Virus record (IMG/VR): IMGVR_UViG_3300037222_000092
Span: 1 to 62,068 of that record
Length of the DNA: 62,068 nucleotides
Source of the DNA: a virus
Direction: 5' to 3' (one strand)
The stretch's first letter is position 1, and each line of letters opens with the position of its first letter. Below the pieces are notes generated by a model, which saw only the letters and a list, made by a program, of their open reading frames with translations, ran no database searches and had not been told where the DNA came from. Of this stretch, positions 48,931-56,574 are shown piece by piece. The position numbers and the translations under genes are program-made.

Positions 48931-49820
48931 AGTTGATATCCCCAGCCCTTCGACGATACATTGCCACCGGCACCTGGCGTTCCAGAGACAATGGCAATGC
49001 CAGTGTTGGTCGCACTTGCCGGGATGCACGGCGAGAATATTTGTTCGTCAACCCCGATGCCTGAAGCAAGAGGGGCAACCCACATGATCGAACTCATCGT
49101 TGCTGTGATGACGCCAGTGATCGTGTTGGTGACGGTCGCGGCTGCGGTCGCGTTAGCGCGGATCGAGTAGCCACAGATGTACGTGGTCTTTCCAACGGTG
49201 CCAGCGAGCGTTGCGGTTGTTGCCCCCGTGGTTCCGGTAGCTGACGCGGTAATCGGAACGGCCCCAGCCGGGTACTGACTAGTAGAGGTTGAATTTGTAA
49301 CCCACGGAGACGTGCCCTGATTGACTGTGCCGATAACCTTGGTCGTCTCAGCATTCAGTATTGCCGGTTGTGGTTGCCCCCCGCTAACGCCCTGCACCGT
49401 CACAATGGCGCCGGTCGGAGTTCCCGCCGTTGCCGTACCTGGGTTAAGCCCAACAACAAGTGTTGTGTCAGTCGCCGCAGGCAAGGTTGATGCCGCCTTG
49501 ACAGTCGCGACGTTGGCGCCGGCGCTGTCGACTATACCGACGCCGCCGATCGAGACCGTCGGGGCTTGGGTAGGAATTGCGCCAGTGATGCCAGCCAAGA
49601 TGGCGGCAGAATTTGCCTCGGTGACTGTGTTCGTTACAAACGCATTAACCCCAGGCACCTTCACCGCGCCGGGTGATGTGCCGTAGTTTGCCATCGCTCC
49701 TAAGATTGGGCTGGCTCCAGCGCCCCACTGTTTCACATTGACATTGCCAGTCTGTGCCCATGCAACGCTAGGCGCGAACAGCAGCGCAAGGACAACAAAC
49801 CTGATGGTATTTTTCATCAT
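48927..49820 (-). CDS. Secreted protein with paralogous C-terminal domain
   Basis: 297 residues from the ATG at 49820; GTG starts at 49826 or 49829 are possible. Sec signal 'IRFVVLALLFAPSVAWA'. A long N-terminal beta-rich part leads to 'VNQGTSPWVTNSTSTSQYPA' and a C-terminal domain shared with the 48081 product ('VGKTTYICGYSIRANATA', 'FSPCIPASATNTGIAI'). Probably an outer-surface or virion decoration protein. Confidence 0.68.
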   Translation of the reverse strand: MMKNTIRFVVLALLFAPSVAWAQTGNVNVKQWGAGASPILGAMANYGTSPGAVKVPGVNAFVTNTVTEANSAAILAGITGAIPTQAPTVSIGGVGIVDSAGANVATVKAASTLPAATDTTLVVGLNPGTATAGTPTGAIVTVQGVSGGQPQPAILNAETTKVIGTVNQGTSPWVTNSTSTSQYPAGAVPITASATGTTGATTATLAGTVGKTTYICGYSIRANATAAATVTNTITGVITATMSSIMWVAPLASGIGVDEQIFSPCIPASATNTGIAIVSGTPGAGGNVSSKGWGYQL

Positions 49821-49822
49821 GA

Positions 49823-50242
49823 TCACCACTTGATCGCTGTGAATTTGTGCCCGGTCGTGGCGCCGACTATGCTGACGGAATGGAATGGAAGCATGCCGTG
49901 TGGCGTCGTATAGCTACCCCCGCCAGCAGCGACGTTGATACTCGCTTGTCCATTCGCCAGCGCAGTAGTTGATAATGAAATCCATAAATCTTCGGTCGCG
50001 TCTGGATTGTGAACCGTGAATCCGTTTGTCGGTGTTGCGGATGCAAATAAATCCTGCGCGGTTCCGCCAGTAGTAATCGTTCCTGATCCATCCGATCCAG
50101 AGGCAGTCGAAATTATTTCGGCACCCGCGCTGGTATTTGGCACAAAGCGCTGAAGTTGCTTTGTTACCGCATCCTCAGTAATCGAATTGGTTGCTATATC
50201 AGCGCCGGAGCCCGGAGTGACCGGTACATTAGAAGTTGTCAT
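49823..50242 (-). CDS. Putative virion-associated protein
   Basis: 139 residues from the ATG at 50242. No signal peptide. 'LFASATPTNGFTVHNPDATE' and 'GGGSYTTPHGMLPFHSVSIV' are typical of small phage beta-sandwich proteins that decorate heads or fibres. First of the block after the gene at 50247. Confidence 0.62.
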   Translation of the reverse strand: MTTSNVPVTPGSGADIATNSITEDAVTKQLQRFVPNTSAGAEIISTASGSDGSGTITTGGTAQDLFASATPTNGFTVHNPDATEDLWISLSTTALANGQASINVAAGGGSYTTPHGMLPFHSVSIVGATTGHKFTAIKW

Positions 50243-50246
50243 CGGA

Positions 50247-50654
50247 TTAGGCCCCCGGCGCTGTCTTGGTGAATCCGTTGACGTTGATGGTCTGGCCGAT
50301 TGCAATCGATGGATTATCGACCGTCAGATCGCCACCACTTCCTGTGATAGTAACTGCCCCCTGTTCGTGACAAGTTGCCCCAGTCGAATCATAAATTCGG
50401 TAATGTCCGATCGTGCCTGCGGCGAGACCTGTCGTCACCAGGGATAAATTATTAAATACCTTTGCTCCCGCTGACGCAGCAGCTGCCCAATCTGATGCCA
50501 TAGCATCCTCAGCGAGTAACGTGCCCGCTTCGGCTGCGGCACAATTTGCAGGCTGTGCCCCTGTGTAAAATCGCAATTTCGCAGAAGGGCCGATCGCGGT
50601 TTCCCACGCATCGAGCATCCCGTTGCGAACGGTCGTGGAATTTTGAACGGTCAT
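50247..50654 (-). CDS. Conserved phage structural protein
   Basis: 135 residues. 'VRNGMLDAWETAIGPSAKLR' with 'FYTGAQPANCAAAEAGTLLA' is a pattern common in phage structural cassettes after the connector gene. Beta-rich C-terminus. Exact role unknown, probably virion-associated. Confidence 0.7.
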   Translation of the reverse strand: MTVQNSTTVRNGMLDAWETAIGPSAKLRFYTGAQPANCAAAEAGTLLAEDAMASDWAAAASAGAKVFNNLSLVTTGLAAGTIGHYRIYDSTGATCHEQGAVTITGSGGDLTVDNPSIAIGQTINVNGFTKTAPGA

Positions 50655-50729
50655 GGGAATGCCTCATGTTAGATTGGCGAAGCGGAATTGATCATTGCGG
50701 AATAGCGGACACCGCGACCGTGACACGCG

Positions 50730-51461
50730 TTACATCCAAACGCGATAACTCGTAAGAAGTGCTTGCACGGCCCCATTGATCGCGGCTTCCGCGCCACCGC
50801 CCATAGTCCAGCCGCGGTCTAGAATTCCCGGTACGGATTCCCGGCTAAGAAATAGATTTTGCTGTGTAAGAGATCGGAGGTGGCTGACCTGCAGCGCTAT
50901 TGCTGTTCGAATTGTTTCCGGAACATCCGTTCCATCGTCTCCGTAACCCGCAATAAACTGAACTATGACAGAGCCAGGAGTCAGCGCCGTAGACGGCCAA
51001 CTCGCACCCGTAACCAAAGACAAATCGGACGGCGCGTCCGCATTAACGATGTAGGTAGCCGGATCAAATGTCTGCGGGTTTCCATCAACGTCGAGATAAG
51101 TGACGCTCACGACCTCCTGCAGAGGCGGCAATGGAATTGCAATGCCGTGGCGTTTTTTCGACGTGTAGGGATACATCCCCCACAATTCCTGTGGGTGCGG
51201 ATACCAGACTTCCTGCGGATAAAAGCCCTTTTCCTGGTAATAATAATTTGACGTTGGAAAGCGATCGAGCACCAAGTTCCAGGTTTGCGTATTCAATGCC
51301 CGGCCGAGCCAACCATCTGGCCCATCAATCATCTGCCGTGACGCGCTGACGAGTGCATCGACCACGGTATCTGTTAGCTCAGTACCAATGTTAAGCCGCG
51401 CCCTCACTTCCGCAGTGGTCAATGGCTCGACATCCGGCGGTTCGACGAGAACGAGCGACAT
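50730..51461 (-). CDS. Head-tail connector (gp6-like)
   Basis: 243 residues. The N-terminal 'LTTAEVRARLNIGTELTDTV' and the helix bundle ending 'IRTAIALQVSHLRSLTQQNL' are the signature of HK97 gp6-like connectors that sit under the portal. An insertion rich in Tyr (about 75-105) is unusual in this family. Confidence 0.85.
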   Translation of the reverse strand: MSLVLVEPPDVEPLTTAEVRARLNIGTELTDTVVDALVSASRQMIDGPDGWLGRALNTQTWNLVLDRFPTSNYYYQEKGFYPQEVWYPHPQELWGMYPYTSKKRHGIAIPLPPLQEVVSVTYLDVDGNPQTFDPATYIVNADAPSDLSLVTGASWPSTALTPGSVIVQFIAGYGDDGTDVPETIRTAIALQVSHLRSLTQQNLFLSRESVPGILDRGWTMGGGAEAAINGAVQALLTSYRVWM

Positions 51462-51464
51462 GGA

Positions 51465-52172
51465 TCACCGCCTCCGGAATGCGAATGAACCGATGTCCTC
51501 GCGACCGATCTTGGTCTCGATGTCGCTGTGCTCTATGCAATCAAAGCCCAGTGAATTCATCACCGTAATCAAACCTGGTGCGGTAAAATACCAAACGTGT
51601 TCGTCTTTACGAAAATGCTTCGAGCCAAGCACATGATCGCAGTCATTAAAGATCGGCAGCGAGACAAAAACCCACTCTCTCACATTATCCAATAGGTGAC
51701 GGAAATCATGGATATGCTCGAGCACGTCCCATAGACTAATCGCATCAACCGGCACGAGATTCGGATCAATCAGCAGATTCTTGTCCGCCAGCCACTTCAT
51801 CGCCTTCGGACAAACGTCCCAACCGTAAGTCTTGCGACGCCCCTGGTTGCGCAATTCAACGAAGGCGCCGGATCCGATTCCGACATCGACCAGCGTTCCA
51901 CTGAAATGGCGTGCGACAAAATCAACACGCGCCCGCATCAGAGTGCGGCCGATCTCCGAATTGGCCTGGTCGGCAAAGCGGTCGAAATAGGCGGTGTTGT
52001 AGGGTGCGATTCCGGCCTCGACCGGATAGTAACCGATCCCGATATCCGGCCACCATGTCAGCCGGCGCGCTGCGATGATGTGGCGTAAAGACCGGCTCGG
52101 TTCACGAAGCCCATCCACTGTTCCGACAAATTCGTTATTTGCTTGTCGCAAAGGTGCTGCATATCCGTGCAT
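51465..52172 (-). CDS. Class I SAM-dependent methyltransferase
   Basis: 235 residues. SAM motif I is 'LVDVGIGSGAF', followed by 'DAISLWDVLEHIHDFRHLLD' (motif IV region of COG2227-type enzymes). Start ATG at 52172 has AAAGG 8 bases upstream but makes a 115-base overlap with the glycosyltransferase gene; a GTG at 52118 is an alternative. Paired with a glycosyltransferase, it probably methylates a sugar on a virion protein or host surface glycan. Small-molecule or sugar target is inferred. Confidence 0.82.
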   Translation of the reverse strand: MHGYAAPLRQANNEFVGTVDGLREPSRSLRHIIAARRLTWWPDIGIGYYPVEAGIAPYNTAYFDRFADQANSEIGRTLMRARVDFVARHFSGTLVDVGIGSGAFVELRNQGRRKTYGWDVCPKAMKWLADKNLLIDPNLVPVDAISLWDVLEHIHDFRHLLDNVREWVFVSLPIFNDCDHVLGSKHFRKDEHVWYFTAPGLITVMNSLGFDCIEHSDIETKIGREDIGSFAFRRR

Positions 52173-52951
52173 CGACAGAACCTTTCGGGCATTGCAAATC
52201 CGATGCGCGATAAATTCATGCGCGGATCGGTTATTTTCTCTGGTGCGTTATGGCCGCCATGACCGCCGAGCACGATGAACGCCTTGGTCTTGAGTGCGAT
52301 CGCGGCCGGCACGATCCAACCGACGCCGCCGACGACCACGTCCGCATCGCGAATGAGCGCGAGCAACTGGCGGACGTCGAATTCTCCGTTGACGAAAGCG
52401 GCATTGTGCGGCGGCAACTCGCCAGCGAGCCATTCCTCGCCAACCTTTAAATGAGCTACCACCACGACAGCAAAGCCACGGCTTTTCAGATCGGATGCAA
52501 TGCTCGCAATATATTCCGGTCGGGGACTTCTTGCGTCGTTCTGCCATTCCGTTCGCACAGTGACGGGGCGAATAACCGCGAGTTTTGCCTTACCAGAATC
52601 AACCGGGCTCTTGCCTAATGGCGGCAAATCCCATTTCGGCTTCGTTCCATTATATGGCAGCGATTGCTCGATCGCAGTGATAACAGAACCGTTGGCGAGT
52701 TGCATGCCTTTGTAACCGACATGCACGGTACTGATACCATACGGAGTAGGCGACCATCGGCCCGCTGGCTGCAGCAAGACATTTTGCGTTTGCGTGCGCA
52801 GTCGGCGGTCACCCTGCACAAAACGTAACGGCAAATCCTCGTAGAGTTCCGGCCACGGCGTATCTAGCCAAACGTCATGATATTGGCAGAGTGCACTAAT
52901 GAACGGCCGCGAATATATATTATCGCCAAGACCCCAGCATCCGTGGATCAA
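52058..52951 (-). CDS. Glycosyltransferase, GT9-like
   Basis: 297 residues with a TTG start overlapping the upstream stop. The N-terminal 'HGCWGLGDNIYSRPFISALC' resembles GT-B enzymes of the heptosyltransferase type ('GlGD.i...P'). The C-terminal Rossmann half has 'GFAVVVVAHLKVGEEWLAGE' and 'DADVVVGGVGWIVPAAIALK', where the nucleotide sugar binds. It lies among capsid genes with a methyltransferase. Confidence 0.78.
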   Translation of the reverse strand: MIHGCWGLGDNIYSRPFISALCQYHDVWLDTPWPELYEDLPLRFVQGDRRLRTQTQNVLLQPAGRWSPTPYGISTVHVGYKGMQLANGSVITAIEQSLPYNGTKPKWDLPPLGKSPVDSGKAKLAVIRPVTVRTEWQNDARSPRPEYIASIASDLKSRGFAVVVVAHLKVGEEWLAGELPPHNAAFVNGEFDVRQLLALIRDADVVVGGVGWIVPAAIALKTKAFIVLGGHGGHNAPEKITDPRMNLSRIGFAMPERFCRCTDMQHLCDKQITNLSEQWMGFVNRAGLYATSSQRAG

Positions 52952-53205
52952 AAGAGCGGGTTTTGGTCCAACGTCTTTTTTTTGACCTCGCGCGCCGATA
53001 AAGGGCGCTTAGGCTCCTGCGGAGCGTCTGCCTTAACTTCGACGGTCTCACCGGAATGACGGGGCAGCCGCACTGCGAGCTGAGCGCGCTCCAAATCTCG
53101 CGCCCGATCCTCAGTCGCCAGAAACTCTCGGCCAAGGTTGACATGTCCCTCAAATTGATCATTGCGCCATGAGCGCATCGCCTTCATTTTCACCAATTCC
53201 GGCAT
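52948..53205 (-). CDS. Hypothetical phage protein
   Basis: 85 residues. 'MKAMRSWRNDQFEGHVNLGR' and 'RARDLERAQLAVRL' resemble the small proteins that follow capsid genes in many phages (a beta-strand pair with an 'A..L...GL' helix). The C-terminal half is charged. Unknown. Confidence 0.65.
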   Translation of the reverse strand: MPELVKMKAMRSWRNDQFEGHVNLGREFLATEDRARDLERAQLAVRLPRHSGETVEVKADAPQEPKRPLSAREVKKKTLDQNPLF

Positions 53206-53217
53206 AAAACTGCTCTC

Positions 53218-54171
53218 CTAGAGAAGATGAAGGCGATGATCGCGCTTGGCGTTGTTGTCTTCGGCCCACCATGGCCGAATATTTGGCAATCCCCATGCAA
53301 ATTTGAAATCAGGATGGGAGGGTCCGTCAAAATTCCACATAGCGAGTGGCAGAATGTGTTCAACCTCCCAGTCGCCGTAGTTTTCGAACGTCATCCCTTC
53401 TAAAAATTGGCGCTCTAAGTGGAGCATCAATTCCTTCAGGGAATAGCCGACTAAATTCTCCCAATGGGCGCCGGCCTTGGATCCCCTCAGGCTGCGCGCG
53501 ATCGCGCTGCCAATCCTTGAATTAAGTCGCAGCTGCGGGCTGCTGGCCATCCGTCGCGATTGGTTCTTGCGCGCCTGCTCCGTCCGTTCTTCAACAACAC
53601 ATATTGTACAGAATTTCTGTAAAGCACCCTTCCGAACAATATCCCTATTGCATTTCTTACAACTAATAATGTCTCCCAAATTTGCCGTCGGTCGACCCTG
53701 CCGCTTACGGTAAATGTCGCGGTCAATTTTCAATTGGGATTGGCGGCGGCATTCAGGACAATATTTTTGTAGGCCACCGTTGCGCACGATCTGAGCCGGA
53801 CAGGTTTCACATTTTATAAAACTGCCAAGCGGGACAACCACGCCATGTGCCGCCCGTTGATGTGCCTGTTTATAGGCTTTCTTTTCGATCGCGCGGCAAT
53901 CAGAACATAATTTTTGAGCGCCCGAGCCGCGGATTACGTCAGCACCACATTTACACTGAAAGACATCGCCGCGCGTTGTGCCGCCGCGTTCGATAGTTTT
54001 ACGCTTATGCCAAGCGTTGCTAATCCGGTTGGATTGCTCTCTCTTGCACTTCGCGCAAATTTTCTGGGAATTGCTTGTCCGAACGACTGTCTTTTCACAG
54101 TCCCGGCAAACGAACCGGCGTATGGCTTGCGAAGTCGCGGCGGATTCGGCATCTTTTCGTTCAGGCATCAT
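53218..54171 (-). CDS. HNH endonuclease with four zinc-ribbon repeats (homing type)
   Basis: 317 residues. Four tandem Cys4 ribbons fill about 18-205, each near 'C..C...(I/V)VR.(G/S)..QK.C..C'. The C-terminal domain has 'GYSLKELMLHLERQFLEGMT', 'NYGDWEVEHILPLAMWNF' (HNH His) and 'WGLPNIRPWWAEDNNAKRDH'. It lies directly after the capsid gene on the same strand and is AT-richer than its neighbours. The array plus HNH suggests a free-standing homing endonuclease that cuts intron-less capsid regions of related phages; target is inferred. Confidence 0.82.
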   Translation of the reverse strand: MMPERKDAESAATSQAIRRFVCRDCEKTVVRTSNSQKICAKCKREQSNRISNAWHKRKTIERGGTTRGDVFQCKCGADVIRGSGAQKLCSDCRAIEKKAYKQAHQRAAHGVVVPLGSFIKCETCPAQIVRNGGLQKYCPECRRQSQLKIDRDIYRKRQGRPTANLGDIISCKKCNRDIVRKGALQKFCTICVVEERTEQARKNQSRRMASSPQLRLNSRIGSAIARSLRGSKAGAHWENLVGYSLKELMLHLERQFLEGMTFENYGDWEVEHILPLAMWNFDGPSHPDFKFAWGLPNIRPWWAEDNNAKRDHRLHLL

Positions 54172-54199
54172 TGATTCTCAACCAATCGGTGATGTTTAG

Positions 54200-54232
54200 A
54201 AATCCGCCGAGATCACAAGTCTCGGCGGATTT
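54200..54232. terminator. Strong hairpin after the capsid gene
   Basis: Perfect 13-bp stem (54200-54212 with 54220-54232), loop of seven. In the plus direction it is followed by cgcttttt, in the minus direction by no T-run. For the minus-strand late transcript it would be a 3'-end stabiliser or partial attenuator after the highly expressed capsid gene, separating it from the HNH gene. Confidence 0.7.
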
Positions 54233-54306
54233 CGCTTTTTATAGCCCATTCACTTTGGATCATCAAGCAGCAAGTATATTCCAAGTATTAATTGGCGATA
54301 TACTTA

Positions 54307-55563
54307 CTAAAGTGCCCCATAGATGAAGGCAGAAGGACGATAAACGGCTAGAGCAAGTCTTTCCTCTCCGCGAATACTGATCAAATTCTGAGAAAAGTTA
54401 TTTCCGTCCTCAGTACTGATCAATACCTCTATCGCTAAACGGTCGAATATTTGGGCTCCGAGCCTGAATGCTCCGGTCAGGAAGTGAGCTACGGTCATCG
54501 CGATAGTCTCGACGACTGGGAGATTCCAAAGCATCGGCTGAATGCGACCTTGCGGATCACCGACGATATATCGACCAAGCGTGTCCTTGAGCGTTTCGAT
54601 CTTCGCCCAATCCGTCGGGTGCAAGACCGTTCCCGTCGCCGGGAATAACGAGACCGCAGCCGCCTGCAGCATCGCAGCGCGAATCTTATCGATCTGCTGG
54701 GTGCTCGAAAGTGCATCGGAGAATGCGGTAGCCTGGGGAATAATTCCTAGGAGATGATTACCAGTACCGTCGCCGGTTAGGATTTCCACCTCTTCGATAT
54801 ATTCCAGGCCGTAACGTAGGCGACCGTCGATGTAGCTTTGGAGTTGCGGCGCATCGTCCAATATTTGCCGAGACGCCTTCATGATCCAGGCCAAAGTTCT
54901 GACCGGCGAACTTTTCAGATCGTATGTCAAATCGCCGGTTGGCTTCGTCGCTCCTTCCGAGACGGCCGCAGCAGTGATCGTCGGGGGGACCGTTCCGGTT
55001 TCCACCGGGTATTCGATGTTGCTTGAGATCGTCGTTCCGGGCGTCAGAAGATCCCGGATCGTCATCTTCCGCAAAGGCAGACCGACCATCGGTTCGCGCT
55101 GCGGCACGACAAGGGACGTCGCCGGCGACACACCGGAGCCAACCGTCCCGGCGGCGCTGGTGATGTTCTTGCGCTCCATGGTGACCTGCACCATGCCACG
55201 CTTGGCTTCCATCAGTTTCTTGACGGCATCGTTTTCGACGGTCATCTCGCCGATCGATTTTATGGGTTCAAAGCCGGAAGCGTTTCCGCCGCGGCGGGCC
55301 ATCTTCTGCTCGATGTCGGCGATGCGCGCGCCGGTCTTCTTTTCGAACTCGTCGTAGAGTCCAGTGACCTTCGTGTTCATCTCGGCCAGCGCCTTGTCGG
55401 CGCCGTCCTTGGTTTCCTTGGTCATCTTGCCAAGGCTTTCCATTTCGGATTTCGCCGTCTTGGACCAGTCCTTGACTTCGGCCGTGGCCTTCGTCAGCCC
55501 AGCCATGAGAGTCTTGAGTTCGACTTCGGTGTCGATCTCGTTTCCGTCTTTATCCTTAGCCAT
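54307..55563 (-). CDS. Major capsid protein, HK97 fold
   Basis: 418 residues. The first about 95 residues form a charged coiled coil (delta-domain scaffold, 'ALAEMNTKVTGLYDEFEKKT'). The mature part has the HK97 features 'REPMVGLPLRKMTIRDLLTP', 'GLEYIEEVEILTGDGTGNHL' (P-loop/E-loop region) and 'LHPTDWAKIETLKDTLGRYI'. It follows the protease gene. Cleavage probably falls near residues 95-110. Confidence 0.93.
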   Translation of the reverse strand: MAKDKDGNEIDTEVELKTLMAGLTKATAEVKDWSKTAKSEMESLGKMTKETKDGADKALAEMNTKVTGLYDEFEKKTGARIADIEQKMARRGGNASGFEPIKSIGEMTVENDAVKKLMEAKRGMVQVTMERKNITSAAGTVGSGVSPATSLVVPQREPMVGLPLRKMTIRDLLTPGTTISSNIEYPVETGTVPPTITAAAVSEGATKPTGDLTYDLKSSPVRTLAWIMKASRQILDDAPQLQSYIDGRLRYGLEYIEEVEILTGDGTGNHLLGIIPQATAFSDALSSTQQIDKIRAAMLQAAAVSLFPATGTVLHPTDWAKIETLKDTLGRYIVGDPQGRIQPMLWNLPVVETIAMTVAHFLTGAFRLGAQIFDRLAIEVLISTEDGNNFSQNLISIRGEERLALAVYRPSAFIYGAL

Positions 55564-55599
55564 GATCGTTAACCTCGTTTGTCTGCACGCCTTGGCGTG

Positions 55600-56574
55600 T
55601 CAGAATTTGGGGAGGGAAAAATCAGCCAAGTTTAAGCTGAGCTCGTCCAGAGCCGCTTTCTTGCTGACATGCGTCGCCTGGTTGCTTCCCTCATCCCGAG
55701 GTAGCGATCCGAACAAGCGAACGGCGACTTCGCTGGCTCGAGCGCGAGAAAGATCGAACTCATCCCTGAGTTTCTTTTCGATCTCGCGAATTGTCATTCC
55801 TGATTTTGAATAGCCGGTCATGCCGGCCGGGACGCGATCACCGGTCAATGCCTGGTGGGCGTCCTGCATGTGACTCATCAACACGGCGTCGTGTTTGGAT
55901 GAGTTGTAAGAGCTCATCGTGCCCATGCCATTGGCCATCGATTTGTCGTGCATGTCCATCGCAGCGCAGAGTGCGGTGATCGCGGCCTCGACGTCAGCCT
56001 CGAACGGGTCTTCGTTCGGATCATTTCCATCGCCGTCGGGGGCGTCCTTGAGATGCATGCGGAAGGCCGACTTGATCTCCTGAATGCGCGCCGCGCTGTT
56101 GCTCGGATCCCGCACGATATCGACCGAGTGCAGCTTGAGCTCAGTGAGCGTGCGCCGCGGTTCGCCCTGCTTCTTGCCCATGCGGGCGCCGCCGGCGGGG
56201 ACCGCATAAGCAATCGACAAGCCGCTGAGCGCGCCATCCTTCATCAGCCCCGCAATGCGGCGGCCGTGGTCGGTGTCGAGCGCGGAAATTTTGCCTTTGA
56301 CACGCAGGCCGCGGTCATCGGATTTTACCTCGGTCCAAACGCCAACCGGGAGTGGATCTCCGCCGGTGTAGGCCGAATGTTCAACATACATGCCGGGCAT
56401 AGTACCCTTGACCGCATGCTCGGCGAGCGTCGTGTCATAGGCGCCCTTGACGATTACATCCTTGTGCGAATCGAGAATGTCGTAGACCGAGCCGTAGCCC
56501 TCAAATACGCCGGGCTGACTTTCACCAACAAACTTGAATTCTGTCGGCGCGACGAAAATCTCAAGATTGCGCAT
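55600..56574 (-). CDS. Prohead protease, S78 family
   Basis: 324 residues from the ATG at 56574; the longer ORF would run far into the portal gene. 'FEGYGSVYDILDSHKDVIVK', the His in 'GMYVEHSAYTGG' and the Ser in 'GALSGLSIAYAVP' give the HK97 protease catalytic pair. The C-terminal 150 residues are an extension that may include a scaffold-like region. It removes capsid delta domains during maturation. Confidence 0.9.
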   Translation of the reverse strand: MRNLEIFVAPTEFKFVGESQPGVFEGYGSVYDILDSHKDVIVKGAYDTTLAEHAVKGTMPGMYVEHSAYTGGDPLPVGVWTEVKSDDRGLRVKGKISALDTDHGRRIAGLMKDGALSGLSIAYAVPAGGARMGKKQGEPRRTLTELKLHSVDIVRDPSNSAARIQEIKSAFRMHLKDAPDGDGNDPNEDPFEADVEAAITALCAAMDMHDKSMANGMGTMSSYNSSKHDAVLMSHMQDAHQALTGDRVPAGMTGYSKSGMTIREIEKKLRDEFDLSRARASEVAVRLFGSLPRDEGSNQATHVSKKAALDELSLNLADFSLPKF

